Assembly (NCBI GenBank): GCA_013076295.1
Contig: RQOL01000828.1
Location: 4,089,219 to 4,153,218, forward strand
DNA from: Sanderia malayensis
Taxonomy: Eukaryota > Cnidaria > Scyphozoa > Semaeostomeae > Pelagiidae
DNA length: 64,000 nt
Direction of reading: 5' to 3'
This document shows, one piece after another, positions 25,501 through 35,718 of the stretch. Both the position numbers and the translations under genes were made by a program. Positions within the stretch are counted from its first letter, which is position 1. Each line of letters starts with the position of its first letter. The notes under the pieces were generated by a model. It did not search any database and was not told the origin of the DNA. It saw only the letters and a list, made by a program, of their open reading frames with translations.

Positions 25501-28500
25501 CTTGGAACTTGGCGCTTGAGTCATAGACAATTCTGATCTTGTCTGGTTTCATAGGGTGGAAAACTTCAAAGAAGGGAAGGTAGAAAACTTCCTGGTCGTC
25601 TTCAAATGGTGGCGCTGGCTCGGCATGTCCGTTTTCGATGAGTTTTTGCATGAATGCCTGGTACTGTTCTGCAAGTTTGGCATTTGACCAAATTCTCCGT
25701 GCAACGCTGTTGAACCTCTTCATTGCTGCTGGTTTGTTGTTGGGGAGCCGTTCTCTTTGAGGCTTGAAAGGTAATGGCATTTCCCAGTTTCCGGCTTCAT
25801 TCTTTCTTGCTTCTGCATCGAGGATCGATAAGAATTGTTGATCTTCTATTGACTTGGCTGGCATATTGTCTTCTCTAGTGGTGGCGAACACATCGTCTAA
25901 AACTGTGACGTGACTTTGACATGGTTCAATCAGGTTATCTCCTCTAAAATCCAGGCAGCTTTCTCCGATGATCACCCATCCCAGATCAAGACGTTGGGCA
26001 AATGGAGCATTTTCCGGGCCATCTATTTGCTCTCGGACCTTGTGGGCTTGTAATACATCTCTGCCAATGAGTAGAGCAATCGGTACACTGGGTTCCATAG
26101 GCTCTACTTTGTCGACTATGTGTTTCAGATGAGCATATGCCTTCGCTATTTCTGGAATCGGAATCTCAGAGTGGTTGTCTGGAATGTTACTGCATTCTCT
26201 TACGTACGGCAATTTAATGGTGACATGGCCATTACAGGACCTAACAGATAGTGCTGACGTGCTGCGACCTGTGACGAGGGTCTCTCCTGCACATGTCTTC
26301 ATTTTGTAGGTGATTTGTTCGCTCGCAACATCTAGCTTGTCTATTATTTCAGGCTTTGCTAAGGTTGAGTTGCTTTGGTCGTCTATGACGGCATAAACTG
26401 TCATCGATCTTCCCGTAATGTCGTCAAAAACCTCCACTTTACAAATCTTCGAACATGATTTTCCTCCTGGAACTGTTCCACAAACGGATGTGCAGGCGTT
26501 GCTGACGTTTGTCCTTGACAAGAAGCTACTCTCATTAGCCTGTTGTTGAGTCTGAGTTACAGTGTTCTCCCCACCGTCTTCTTCCTGGGCAGCAGGCCTA
26601 ACCACTGGACCAATGTGCATCGCAAGCAGATGCTTATTACTGTTGCAAGAAGAGCACTTAACCAACTCATTACAGTCCTTGGCTTGGTGTGTGGTAGACG
26701 AGCAGCACCTGAAGCAAATCCGGTTCTTCATGAGAAGTTGCTTTCTTTCACTGATCAACTTCTTCTGGAATGCTCTACAATCTCGAAGTGCGTGACTGCT
26801 GCTATGGAGGATGCATGCTTTGGATGGGTCGATTCCTCCTTGTGGTGTTGAGCTCAATGAAACAGCTGTTTTGTTCACATGTGTGAATGCGGCTCGATGT
26901 GGCTTCGGATGTACAGGCCTTTCTGCTTGAGGAGGAGAAACCAGAAAACTTACATCGTTTCTCATGTCTGCTTCCTGGTTAACAAATTCTACAAAAACCT
27001 CGAAGGGTGGGAAAGTGGCGTTGTTTTGCCGTTTGTAAGTGGTCCCCACTCTCATCCAACGTTCCTGTAAGGGGAACGGTAGCTTCTCTACCATCTGTCG
27101 GAGACCTTTGGCTGAATCGAGTACGGCTAGGCCTTTGTAAATTCCAGTCCTCTTCGCAGCCTGGATTTCCAGCAGCAGGTAGGCCAGCTGTTGCAGTTTC
27201 TCTCCGTCTTTGGCGTTGAACTTTGGGAATTTCTCTAGCCTTGAAGTTAAGCTCTCTTCAAGCACTTCCGCAGTCCCATATTTCTTCTCCAAGGTCTCCC
27301 AAACCATCTGCAACCCTACCTGTGGGTTCTCTATGTTGATAGCTCGCAAAGGGGCTACTATTTTGGAAGACTTCTCTCCAAGCCATTTCATAACTAAGTT
27401 TAGTTCTTGCGCTGCGGTGAGTTCAAGGTCTTCCGTGGCCAACTTGAATGAGGCTTTCCATGCCCTAAAGTTGGCAGGGTTGTCGTCAAATTTTAGAAAG
27501 CCAGTAGATATCAGCTCCTTTTTCATGAGGTGCTTGGTTAAGGAGGTAAACGGGTCAGGCTGTTGCAATTGTGGTGTTTGGTACATTGCTGGCATTGACT
27601 GGCTTTGCAGAGGGGCTGATTGCTTGCCGCTGAGTTCTGGTACCTCAAAGATGGCTGGCCTAGGCTGGCTATTAGCCATGGTTGGCATCCATCCGCTGAT
27701 TTCTGGAAGTTGGTTGATGACTGGAAGGGTTCTGCCTTGATTGAAGGCTGGTGGCGGGTGACTTCTGGGCTCTGAAACTCGATGACAGGCGTGCCAAGGT
27801 TGGCTTTGTGTGAAGACTGATTGCTGATGATAGAAGTCTGGAACTTGGGAAATCACTGGAACAAACTGACTTTTTGTAACGACGACTTCCTGCTGGTTAC
27901 TTGATTCTAACGCCTGTTGGGTGACTGGTGCAGGCTGGCTTTGGTTGGTTAAGTCCAAGTGCCAATTACCGCTTCCTGGAGCTATTCCAGATCCCTGTGG
28001 CATAGGCTGGAATATTTGCGTATTGGTCACATGGCTGGAGCTCTGATGAGCTTCACATTGTGTTGATGTCTCTTTTGAAAAATGTGCATTCACGTAATTT
28101 TCAGTCATTTGTGTTACACTTGTCAGTGACGGTAGGTCGAGTTGCATTTGACGGGTGTCACCTTGGTCTGCTGCTTCGTAGACAGATTCTTCGACTGCGG
28201 CGACTGCCGCTTCCTGCTCTGCTTGAAGCACTGCCATGTCTGCTTCGAGTTGCGCAGCTCGGTATGCTGCCTGTTTAACCAACTCTGCTCGTTTTTTGGC
28301 GAAGGCTACTTTTGCCTTGGCTGCCTCTGCCTTCGCTTTTGATCTGACTGAAGCTGCCGAGGAAGATGTTTGTTGAGAACTACCTGAGCTTAAGCTGGCT
28401 TGGTCATCTTCAATACGCTTGTAACTGGTTGACAGTGTTTGCTGGACCGACTGTTGGTAGCTTGGAGCGCCATATGGTGGATTGCCAGGTCTTGTCGTAT

Positions 28501-28552
28501 ATGTGACGTCATCATCAAGAAGACCGTAAGTTGTACCCTGTCTTGTTGACAT
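22538..28552 (-). CDS. BEL/Pao gag-pol polyprotein, intact
   Basis: 2004 residues without a stop. Order of parts: low-complexity Gln/Ala-rich N terminus with a coiled coil (about 65-125); gag-like DUF1759 region (about 335-540); Cys/His knuckle region (about 580-646); retropepsin-like aspartic protease with IDDQS at about 723-727; reverse transcriptase with the YVDD catalytic box at about 1131-1134; RNase H with FTDAS at about 1311 and YTDS at about 1384; integrase HHCC zinc finger (CVTC at about 1664-1667) and DDE core with Asp 1699, Asp 1766 (SDHG) and Glu 1813 (GGLWERM); C-terminal DUF5641-like domain ending near 1990. This is the standard BEL/Pao order. All key residues are present, so the enzymes may work. 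Start: the first ATG after the 5' LTR. Confidence 0.97.
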   Translation of the reverse strand: MSTRQGTTYGLLDDDVTYTTRPGNPPYGAPSYQQSVQQTLSTSYKRIEDDQASLSSGSSQQTSSSAASVRSKAKAEAAKAKVAFAKKRAELVKQAAYRAAQLEADMAVLQAEQEAAVAAVEESVYEAADQGDTRQMQLDLPSLTSVTQMTENYVNAHFSKETSTQCEAHQSSSHVTNTQIFQPMPQGSGIAPGSGNWHLDLTNQSQPAPVTQQALESSNQQEVVVTKSQFVPVISQVPDFYHQQSVFTQSQPWHACHRVSEPRSHPPPAFNQGRTLPVINQLPEISGWMPTMANSQPRPAIFEVPELSGKQSAPLQSQSMPAMYQTPQLQQPDPFTSLTKHLMKKELISTGFLKFDDNPANFRAWKASFKLATEDLELTAAQELNLVMKWLGEKSSKIVAPLRAINIENPQVGLQMVWETLEKKYGTAEVLEESLTSRLEKFPKFNAKDGEKLQQLAYLLLEIQAAKRTGIYKGLAVLDSAKGLRQMVEKLPFPLQERWMRVGTTYKRQNNATFPPFEVFVEFVNQEADMRNDVSFLVSPPQAERPVHPKPHRAAFTHVNKTAVSLSSTPQGGIDPSKACILHSSSHALRDCRAFQKKLISERKQLLMKNRICFRCCSSTTHQAKDCNELVKCSSCNSNKHLLAMHIGPVVRPAAQEEDGGENTVTQTQQQANESSFLSRTNVSNACTSVCGTVPGGKSCSKICKVEVFDDITGRSMTVYAVIDDQSNSTLAKPEIIDKLDVASEQITYKMKTCAGETLVTGRSTSALSVRSCNGHVTIKLPYVRECSNIPDNHSEIPIPEIAKAYAHLKHIVDKVEPMEPSVPIALLIGRDVLQAHKVREQIDGPENAPFAQRLDLGWVIIGESCLDFRGDNLIEPCQSHVTVLDDVFATTREDNMPAKSIEDQQFLSILDAEARKNEAGNWEMPLPFKPQRERLPNNKPAAMKRFNSVARRIWSNAKLAEQYQAFMQKLIENGHAEPAPPFEDDQEVFYLPFFEVFHPMKPDKIRIVYDSSAKFQGISLNDVLLSGPDLNNSLLGVLLRFRKEPVAVMADIEQMFYNFYVTERHRNYLRFLWFEDNDPSKMPIDYRMNVHVFGNKPSPSVAIGLLGKAAEEGALTYGRDAAAFVRRNFYVDDGLASTATPEEATDLLKRTKAMLSESNINLHKVSSNSQEVMLAFNPDDRAKDLKDIDLSKDEPPVQRSLGISWNLKDDKFLVTVSPNDKKFTRRGLLSVVNGLYDPLGFAAPVTLKGRLLMRELTTGTVDWDDPIEPEKRAEWNAWTDSLEALHNLAVSRCYTGSSLQAATNVELIVFTDASTVAIGAVSYLRAFHGDVCKTGFVMAKSKVAPKPAHTIPRLELCAAVLGVELSEIIKKEIDFPLQDIKFYTDSRVVLGYISNTSRRFYTYVTNRVNRIRQSTSPTQWNYVNTASNPADLASRPSTAVELSASNWFEGPAFLKQECMNPEKDSEQPQLIDPEKDVEVRPESTTFMTGVQSSGLGSHRFSRFSNWGRLRATIARLIQVARAFKNHRKEGWEDFRLSPNPATLKSAELVILATVQQESYPEEVQHLQNKQHIRRDSPLRKLAPTIGENGLIRVGGRCERQEVPYNQKHPLVLPQKSHVTELVIRHYHEATRHQGRKLTEGAIRNAGFWVTGSKRLVSAMISKCVTCKKLRGAVATQTMADLPLDRIEPAPPFTSVGLDVFGPWEVVARRTRGGSADSKRWAVMFTCLYTRAVHIEVIESMTTSSMVNALRRFFAFRGPAKVLRSDHGTNFTGAANELELMSEANDVKDLLKAKGCSWIFNPPKAPHMGGLWERMIGATKKILDSILTRHQRLTHEVLTTVLCEAMDIMNSRPLVDVSMDPDSPVVLTPAILLTQKFDRTSAPDGDFEKKSYTAKDHWKQVQGLADIFAKMWKQEYLSLVTLRQKWTNEMPNVKIGDIVLLKEDDQKRRDWPLARIVEAPESKDGKVRKVKIKVATDNDIKEYVRPICRIVPLVSEQEDSGLKR

Positions 28553-28584
28553 CGCGAAGTCGTGCAGAAGGATAGATTTTTTAC

Positions 28585-29285
28585 TGTCACGCCCTCAGGG
28601 GTAGCGAATACTCTTTAGGCGAGCAGATAACCAGGTCAGAAAATACAACAGTTGAGTGGCTGGACTCTCATAATTTTCTGAACAATCGTTTGGTAACTAA
28701 ATAATAAAAAATACAAAATTCTAACAAGGAAAGCTTCGAAACTTCTAGAATAAATGGTGTAAAACAATAGATATAGAATGTCAAAGCCTATATATCGGGA
28801 AATATGATACTAGTAAACGAAATTCGACGATGAGCTTGAATCAACGTAAAGGCCGAAACAGGCATAGCAAAGAATACAATCGATAACAAAACATAGATAA
28901 GAAAATACGGAACATACAACTATCCAGTAGTTTGATCTGATGAGAATATAAAGCAATTTATAATGAACTTAACGATTACATAGTTCGATGATATATAGTT
29001 CAAATTGTGACTCACAAAATCTGTTGTTTCCAACTCACAACGTTCACGATGATTTGACGGGATGCCACGAAAAAACAGAAACAGCGACTGGTACTAAGTT
29101 CACCATGTAAAAACGAACAAAACAAAACGATAAACTTCGTGATATATATATATACTACTGCGAGCGTGTTGCAGCCAAACGTTACTTACTGTCCATATGC
29201 AATTCTATCCAGCCTCGCGGAATATGATATCTCAGTGTTATATTACGAAACCGCGGACTGACCCACAAACCGTGGGTACGTAACA
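28585..29285 (-). repeat. BEL element 5' LTR (right copy on the plus strand)
   Basis: 701 bases, same as the left copy. The element promoter should lie here, reading leftwards. Confidence 0.95.
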
Positions 29286-29347
29286 GTTTCAATTATACTT
29301 TCTTCCATTAGCCCCATTCTTCTTAACACGAGCTTTATTTATTTCAG

Positions 29348-29572
29348 ACCTGCAGCTTTTTGCACGAAAAATGGATAATACCGGTCGGTATACTAGCTGC
29401 ATTTATTGCAGCTACCTTCCAGCTATGTTTATCAAACAACTCTAAATATTATAAACTAACTTCCAGTTGTCTAGAACAGATGTCTGAGTCGCTTTGTATG
29501 GAGTGCTATGGAACGAAAGAATCTGTACACAAAGATACCTCCAAAACCCTTATTACTTCATCACTTCACTGA
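29348..29572 (+). other. Exon-like open stretch with a hydrophobic segment
   Basis: After an acceptor-like TTTATTTCAG the frame stays open for 74 codons to a stop at 29570-29572. It has one hydrophobic segment (IIPVGILAAFIAATF) followed by Cys-containing residues, and it includes the 67-bp segment also found at 20998-21066, read in frame as SESLCMECYGTKES. No ATG starts it and no upstream exon was found; the BEL insertion lies just upstream. It may be the last exon of an unknown gene or chance. Confidence 0.25.
29478..29545. repeat. 67-bp duplicated segment (right copy)
   Basis: Second copy of 20998-21066, same orientation, inside the exon-like stretch 29348-29572. Confidence 0.8.
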
Positions 29573-29872
29573 GCTGTGAATAAATAAGTATTCATTGCAA
29601 ACTGTAGTGGCTGGTTAAATACTGACTTAATGTTTTAAATGCATAGTACCTCAAGTTTATCTTAAACAATTATCGTGAATCTTTGGTGGATTAATTTTAC
29701 AGATTTCATGGTGCATTTGAAAGATTGATTAAAAAGTAGAAATCCTGTGTACAAAAATGATAAAATTTCACACAAAGAAAACAATTTTCCTTCTGATTTT
29801 ATCGCATAAACATGTATAAATTAAAGTTGGTTCAAATAGAAATATGTATGCATCTGGTAAATATATGTACTT

Positions 29873-32154
29873 TTATATTTGATATAGAAAACTGTGCAGA
29901 TGTTCATCAATAATAAAAACAATAATTGATAAAAAGAAACAAACAAATGCAAAAAATACAAAAACATACTCCAACCTTTGTCGACTCTTTTTAACATCAT
30001 CATCCATTCTGAATGTCACTGTTTTCGGTTCTTTATTCTTGATTATTTTCGTCACTCGGCCAAGATCCCGAGATTCTTTCGCCGATAACGAAGCTTCGAA
30101 TGTATCATTTTCGTCGCCTACGACAAATTCCTCTGCATCTTCGATACCCGAGTCGTTTCGTTTTTCGTTCGTAAACGTGACTTTCGTCGCAATTCTCGGC
30201 TTAGCATTCGAAGGTGAGAATAACTTCGTACGTACCTTATTGTTGGCGGATGATGATGGTAGAAGACCGAGAGAGTGCGAGCGCCTCAACGCACTAACTT
30301 CGTCTTCCTTCTCGGTGCTATAAAATATCGAGTCATCGTCGTTACCCGAGAATAAGACGACAGTTTCGTCTTCGACGCCGATTATGCGATAACAGCCTTT
30401 GATACGATCGCGATAATAGTAGAAGGGGCGATGAGGGTGATTGAACAACACATCATCGTCATCATGTTCACTGCTGTCTAACCAATGAGGAATGTCTTTG
30501 GCATCTTCCCAAACATCACTGTCTTCTGTATAATCGCTTGCAATATCGGCGAGATAATTTGTCGTTATGTCGAAAATATCGGTCGGAGCGCTGGTTTGCT
30601 CGTCAAAATTTACATTATGAGTCAAGCATCTCATTGATACGATATCTATTTCGTTAACATCAGAAGCCTTTATGCTGCTTTTCGTGTCCCCGTCGTTATT
30701 CGCCTCGTTCTCGTTAGTTTCATCGGTAAGCGAAAACTTGTCGAAGCTGTCCGAGTGTAACGAAATTTCGTCGCCATCTTTGTCGTAGACTGAGTAATTG
30801 TTCAATGCGCTTGTGACAGCAAGAAATGGCCTGTTGTCGTTAGCTGCTTCTTGTCCCACATCCGACTCTTCAAACCCTTGGTTTGACGATGCGCCCTCGC
30901 ATTCAATGCCAACTCGACTCAGTTCAAGAGTTGCACCCGCATCTGGCTTCCTCAAAAAGTCAAACTCACACTTCTCCATTGCCTCGTGTACTGACAGAAA
31001 ATCGTAGGCGTGACTGGGTAGTTCTCGCAGAATAACACGTTTTTCTGAGCTGGTACGCACAAGAACCAAGTACTCGTCAAGGAGAGAATCGTGGAATAAA
31101 TCCACTGGGTCGATAACTTCAATATCGTCAACATCATCTGGGTCGAATCGATGGAAATAATGTCTCTGTGAAAATACCCAATCCGCAACCTTCTGATAAA
31201 CACTCTCCATATCCTCATCATTGCTCCCTCTGCGCTGTTCCTCCCGCCACAGCATACTGTCAAGGGGGTCTTCTCGAACGGGGGTAGGCTGTCGTATTAT
31301 TGATATGGAATCATCACTTGTGATAACTGAACACGTTTGTTGGTGAAAAAGAGTCGGGAAATGATTGTCTGATGTTGAAATCCCATCCACTGTTCTTCTG
31401 TGCTGTTGGTGGAATGTTTTAAACGGTGTGCTGCGAGCTACAGCATAACCAAGGTTGTCACCGTCACCACAATCATCGTCATTAGCATCACTATCGGTTG
31501 GGCCAGAATTCGCCCGTCTTGTTATTATCTCATATTCATTTAAATCGGTTTTGAATATGCCTGGGATGAAAGTAAAATTTGTCTGATTCACAAATGCCTT
31601 CGATACACTTGCAAGCTGCAAGCATTTGGTATCTGACCTGTCATGAGGGGAGGGCACCAGTGAAGCAAACACTGTGGCATGCTAGGTTCCAAAATAGAAA
31701 TGAGTGAGCCAGTAATCACTTACCACCACCTTTGTCATGGTAAGTGTAGTTTTGCAGGCTATTAACTTAGCAACTTCAACTGTAATGTTGCAGACTAATA
31801 TAGCATATTAGCATATATAGCATATAGCATATATAGCATATTAAACGAGGGTGGATATAGGGCTGGGTTAACAGGGCAGGAATATCTTTGCTGTTGGGTA
31901 AAGAGAACAAGAATAACCAACCATAAACGGTTACGAGGAGAGTTGTGCCAAATCCAAGGTTCAGTCTCCACAGGTCAAGTCAAGCAAGGTCAACACAAAA
32001 TATAACGAAGCAAAAAGGTAAATCAGATTTTCTTGCATATAATTCTAAACTTACCAGCTCGTGATCCTAATTCTTCCAAAGTTATTGGAGCATGAAAATC
32101 TTTGATTTTATCGAATATCGTACCGATATATCCGTAAGCTTGGTCGATCATCAT
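29873..32154 (-). CDS. Uncharacterised acidic tail-anchored protein
   Basis: Two exons: 32154-32055 and 31671-29873; phase-1 junction, total 1899 bases, 632 residues. I do not recognise the family. The protein is rich in Asp, Glu and Ser, with repeated acidic runs. Two better ordered blocks are visible: VADWVFSQRHYFHRFDPDD and the following 80 residues, and a block around HPHRPFYYYRDRIKGCYRII. The last 35 residues are a basic stretch, one strongly hydrophobic segment (YVFVFFAFVCFFLSIIVFII) and about 11 residues after it, as in tail-anchored ER or Golgi proteins. Exon 1 was found by eye: an open stretch extends upstream of the chosen ATG (KHKFEVHRKKLG...), so a further 5' exon could exist. Confidence 0.75.
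31799..31850. repeat. AGCATATA-type simple repeat
   Basis: Five imperfect copies of TAGCATATTA/TAGCATATA inside the intron of the tail-anchored protein gene. Confidence 0.7.
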
Positions 32155-32504
32155 AAAGGCAACTTGTTGCTGTCGATTTGATGGGCCTAATTTCTTTCTG
32201 TGAACTTCGAATTTATGCTTATATTCCGCAGTTCTTCAACAAAATTATCTTCTGCCGTCTTTATTATAACTTCAATCGTAAATATTGGTAAATGTTGCCA
32301 GCAAAAAGTCTTTCAAATAGAATTTACAACGCGTCGCAAACGAACCAAAAATTCTTAAAAACATTCTCCATGTTGGAGGTTGCTAAAAGATACTAGTGGT
32401 CAAAAGGAGCTTTCGAAAATCGAATTGTTCTGACATCACGACTGTCAACAACGGAGGGGTTTGAAGGACTTTTGGGGGTTGAAAGGACGTCGAGACCCTA
32501 ACAT

Positions 32505-32565
32505 TTTTCAAGACCCTAACCCTAACCCTAATCCGAACTGATATACCAGTCACTGTAAGTAGTAT
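32505..32565. repeat. Left remnant of telomere-containing satellite
   Basis: Three CCCTAA repeats followed by ATCCGAACTGATATACCAGT and CACTGTAAGTAGTAT. This matches the end of the satellite units at 34261-34458 and is separated from them by the fold-back element at 32566-34188. Confidence 0.85.
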
Positions 32566-34188
32566 ACGCTCTTTAACCGGAAATGAATTTTCATTGGCTA
32601 ACGCGATTTTTCTTAGCGACGTGGTAGCAACGGATCTGGTCATGGATTTTCACAGTGAAAAGCCTATGGAGCTGCGCCTAACTCATGTTTTAAAAGTGGG
32701 TTTTATCGCGTTATTTTGGCAAGATATTGAAAAAAATATGCTTTTCTTGCGGGTTCGTATATGATATTTCGAATTTGTCAAGTTTTTTTGTCTATTTTTG
32801 TTTCTCGGCTGTATTTTGCGGTGTGTCAAAATGTGCCCTATATATACAAAATTTAGGCCCGTCCGCTAGTCAATTGGTCAGTAACTCAATTTTTGGGGTT
32901 ATGTTTCATTTCGATTGAGCAAATGATGAATTGCAAAAAACACTAATCATAAATAATAATCATTTTGAGGAAAATGGTGCGGGTTTGTGCTGTCTTGGTT
33001 AATTTTCAAACGCCCCTTGTGGAAGCTAATGTTTTACAGACTAGGTACATCAAATCAAATCAATATGCAGTTCTGAGTTGTTCTGTGTCCATATAACAAA
33101 AGGGCCCATTCAAGACTGACTGATAGCAGTGCAGCTGGCATTAAAAACTATCAATTTTATTCTCTATCTAAGTTTACATTTTTTGCAAGTTAGAAACTAT
33201 CCTCTTTAACTTAGACCTTCAGTTAAGCCTGAGCAATCTTCTCGAATGTGCTACTTCAATAGGGTCATTTGATCTCCAAGGTCCCTCTTACTTTTATTAG
33301 AGGGTGTTTCAGTAATTCCATCCAGGGTGCACCTTATTAGTATACTTGGAAAAAAGTCCAAGCCAGTTGGTTGAATGTTATTTCCTGTGACTTTCATATA
33401 TTACTCAAGCAAGTGTTTTATACATTTGAACCTTATATTATTCCATCTTTCATCCCCAATGGGATCAAGTACAAGCTGAACTGACATCAGCCCGTATTGA
33501 ATGGACCCATTTTGTAATATGGACAGCAAAACAGCTCAAAACTATTGATGTAGCAAAAGAGAATTTACTTGGAAAAATGCCATCTATTTATTTGCAAAAA
33601 TTCTGAAATGGGTTAGATTATGCCATCCTACTATCAAAAAAGGTCAAAATCAATTAAAGAAAAATATAACATTTACGAATGCGCAATTTATATTCATGTC
33701 TGCACTCCTCATATAAGTGAAACATGACATTTCATTTCGTACATTAGCTGCGTTTGAAAACTAACGGGTGTTTGAAAACTAACCGAGAAAGCACGAACCC
33801 GCACTATTTATGATTAGTATTTTCTAGAATTCTGCATTTCCTTGATTGAAATGAAGTATATAACCCTAATAATTGAGTTTACTGACCAATTGACTGGCGG
33901 ACGAGCCTAAATTTGGTATGTTTTGACAAAGCGCAAAATAAAACGCAGAAGTGAAAAATGTTTGAAAAAAACTTGACAAATTTGAAATATCATATACGAA
34001 CCCGCAAGAAAAGCATATTTTGTTCAATATTTTACCAAAATAACGCGATAAAACCCACTTTTAAAACATGAGTTAGGCGCAGCTCCATTGGCTTTTCACT
34101 GTGAAGATCCATGGCCAGATCCGTTGCTACCACGTCGCTAAGAAAAATCGCGTTAGCCAATGAAAATTCATTTCCGGTTAAAGAGCGT
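32566..34188. mobile_element. 1.6-kb fold-back element (long terminal inverted repeats)
   Basis: Arms of about 440-480 bases (32566 to about 33030 and about 33740 to 34188) are inverted copies at roughly 90 percent identity near the ends, starting ACGCTCTTTAACCGGAAATG. Weaker inverted similarity continues inward (33065-33130 with 33480-33545). No transposase ORF is visible. The element interrupts a satellite unit: intact sister units read GTAGTATTACGTC, here split as GTAGTAT, element, ATTACGTC, so a 2-bp AT (or 3-bp TAT) target duplication is likely. Class unknown; a non-autonomous DNA transposon is the best guess. Confidence 0.85.
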
Positions 34189-34765
34189 ATTACGTCATGC
34201 ATACTCCTGCGCAGTAGCCTATATATGACACTGCGCATACACGCCCACCTTTAGGGCACTCTAACCCAACCCTAACCCTAACCCTAACCCTAATCCGAAC
34301 TGATATACCAGTCACTGTAAGTAGTATTACGTCATGCATACTCCTGCGCAGTAGCCTATATATGACACTGCGCATACACGCCCACCTCTAGGGCACTCTA
34401 ACCCAACCCTAACCCTAACCCTAATCCGAACTGATATACCAGTCACTGTAAATAGCATTACGTCATGCATACTCCTGCGCAGTAGCCTATATATGACACT
34501 GCGCATACACGCCCACCTTTAGGGCACTCTAACCCAACCCTAACCCTAACCCTAACCCTAACCCTTACCGATACACCATACACTGTCAGTAGCATTACGT
34601 CATGTATGCTCCTGCGCAGTAATCTATATACGGCACTGCGCATGCACACCCACCTTTACGGCCTCTAGCCCTAACCCTAACCCTAACCCTTACTGATACA
34701 CCATACACTGTCAGTAGCATTACGTCATGCATACTCTTGCGTAGCCCCTATAGGGCCGCACTGCC
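34189..34765. repeat. Satellite with internal telomeric repeats, 4.5 units
   Basis: Units start with ATTACGTCATGCATACTCCT at 34189, 34326, 34457, 34594 and 34719 (spacing 137, 131, 137, 125). Each has a CRE-like TACGTCA, a CTGCGCAGTAG...CACTGCGCAT inverted pair, then GGGCACTCTAACC followed by 2-5 copies of CCCTAA, then a short linker. The last unit is truncated and has no telomeric run. Length variation between units is mostly the number of CCCTAA repeats. Confidence 0.92.
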
Positions 34766-35718
34766 CATAAACGGCCACGTTGGGGACATTTAATTTACAA
34801 ATTGATCAAAACACAAATTAAATGCTCTTGTCAGGTTTTGAACCAGTCACCTCAAGTTTAGTATGCAGGTAAGTTACCAGTACTCTACAGTAGTGCTTCT
34901 TAGAAGTAGAGAATAGCATAAGGTCAAAGGAATCAATGACATATAGTCATCCTTTACCCGTTGATATCAGTCATCTACAGTTATGCTCTACATACATGCG
35001 TCATGCCACATTTGAAATTAGCCGGTACAGCAAGTCATTCGGTTATCGAATTAAAATGTGCACTTTACATACGACAGAAGCATGCTAACATCTAAACCCT
35101 TGAACTACTTCACTGTTCGGTGAAAGTTTAGTCGCAGGTTAACAAGAATACTTTAAAGATCACCTGGCAGATCCATTGCATGGAGCTCGTTCTCAATAGC
35201 CATAATTGGAAAAACGTCTTTCTTTCTCAATTGACATTGGTTTGGGATGTGCCGTTCCTGAAAAAAACAGAGACTGTTGCTCATCTCAAGCTTTTGTCTA
35301 CACCCTCTCCGTATATTTCATGGCAGGTACTCGTTTCAAAACATCATTTTAATCAATCATATTAGAGAGGTGAAACCTGTTTCAAAGTGATCAGCATAAT
35401 CTAAATAATATGCTTCGACTATTTGAAAACCATATTTCATCGTACGCTGTGCCCACAGTTTGGTAAGTTTTGACAGGAGGTTTCTTCAGGCAGAAAGGAG
35501 GTCGACGTCGCAAGTGCTTAGCAAGAGTTTAAGTCGCGCATTGCACTGCCATGACAAGCCTTTTAAAAATAAACAATACCATATGTGCACTTTTATAGAA
35601 TGCGAATATTGAAGAGGAGCCATAACATTCATACAAAATAAATACATTTAAAAATTACATAAATATCCACACATCTAATCATAAGTTTTACCCCCCCCCC
35701 CTCAGATATTCATTATAA
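34766..35718. other. Intergenic, with a tRNA-like fragment
   Basis: At 34830-34915 a tRNA-like B box (GGTTCAAAACC) is readable on the minus strand, probably a SINE remnant. A run of 14 C occurs near 35689-35702, followed by the LRRIQ3 stop. An open stretch at 35180-35365 has no recognisable product. Confidence 0.5.

Larger units (their letters stand above)
21823..29285 (-). mobile_element. Full-length BEL/Pao LTR retrotransposon
   Basis: A 7463-bp element in minus orientation. Two 701-bp LTRs start TGT and end ACA and I find no difference between them. The 5-bp target duplication GTTTC is present at 21818-21822 and 29286-29290. On the minus strand the polyprotein starts only 32 bases after the 5' LTR, and a purine-rich tract (AGATGGGGAG, complement of 22524-22533) sits just before the 3' LTR. 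There is one long intact ORF and no envelope gene. Identical LTRs and an open ORF indicate a recent insertion, possibly still able to move. The internal region is GC-richer than the surrounding DNA. Confidence 0.97.

Noticed and set aside
23070..28342. Many plus-strand ORFs opposite the BEL polyprotein
   Set aside because: They are reverse-strand shadows of the 2004-codon polyprotein.
34032..34649. Minus-strand ORFs with VRVRVRV repeats
   Set aside because: They are translations of the telomeric repeats and the satellite unit.
32505..34765. A true chromosome end
   Set aside because: The CCCTAA runs are short, interrupted and flanked on both sides by unique genes, so this is interstitial.
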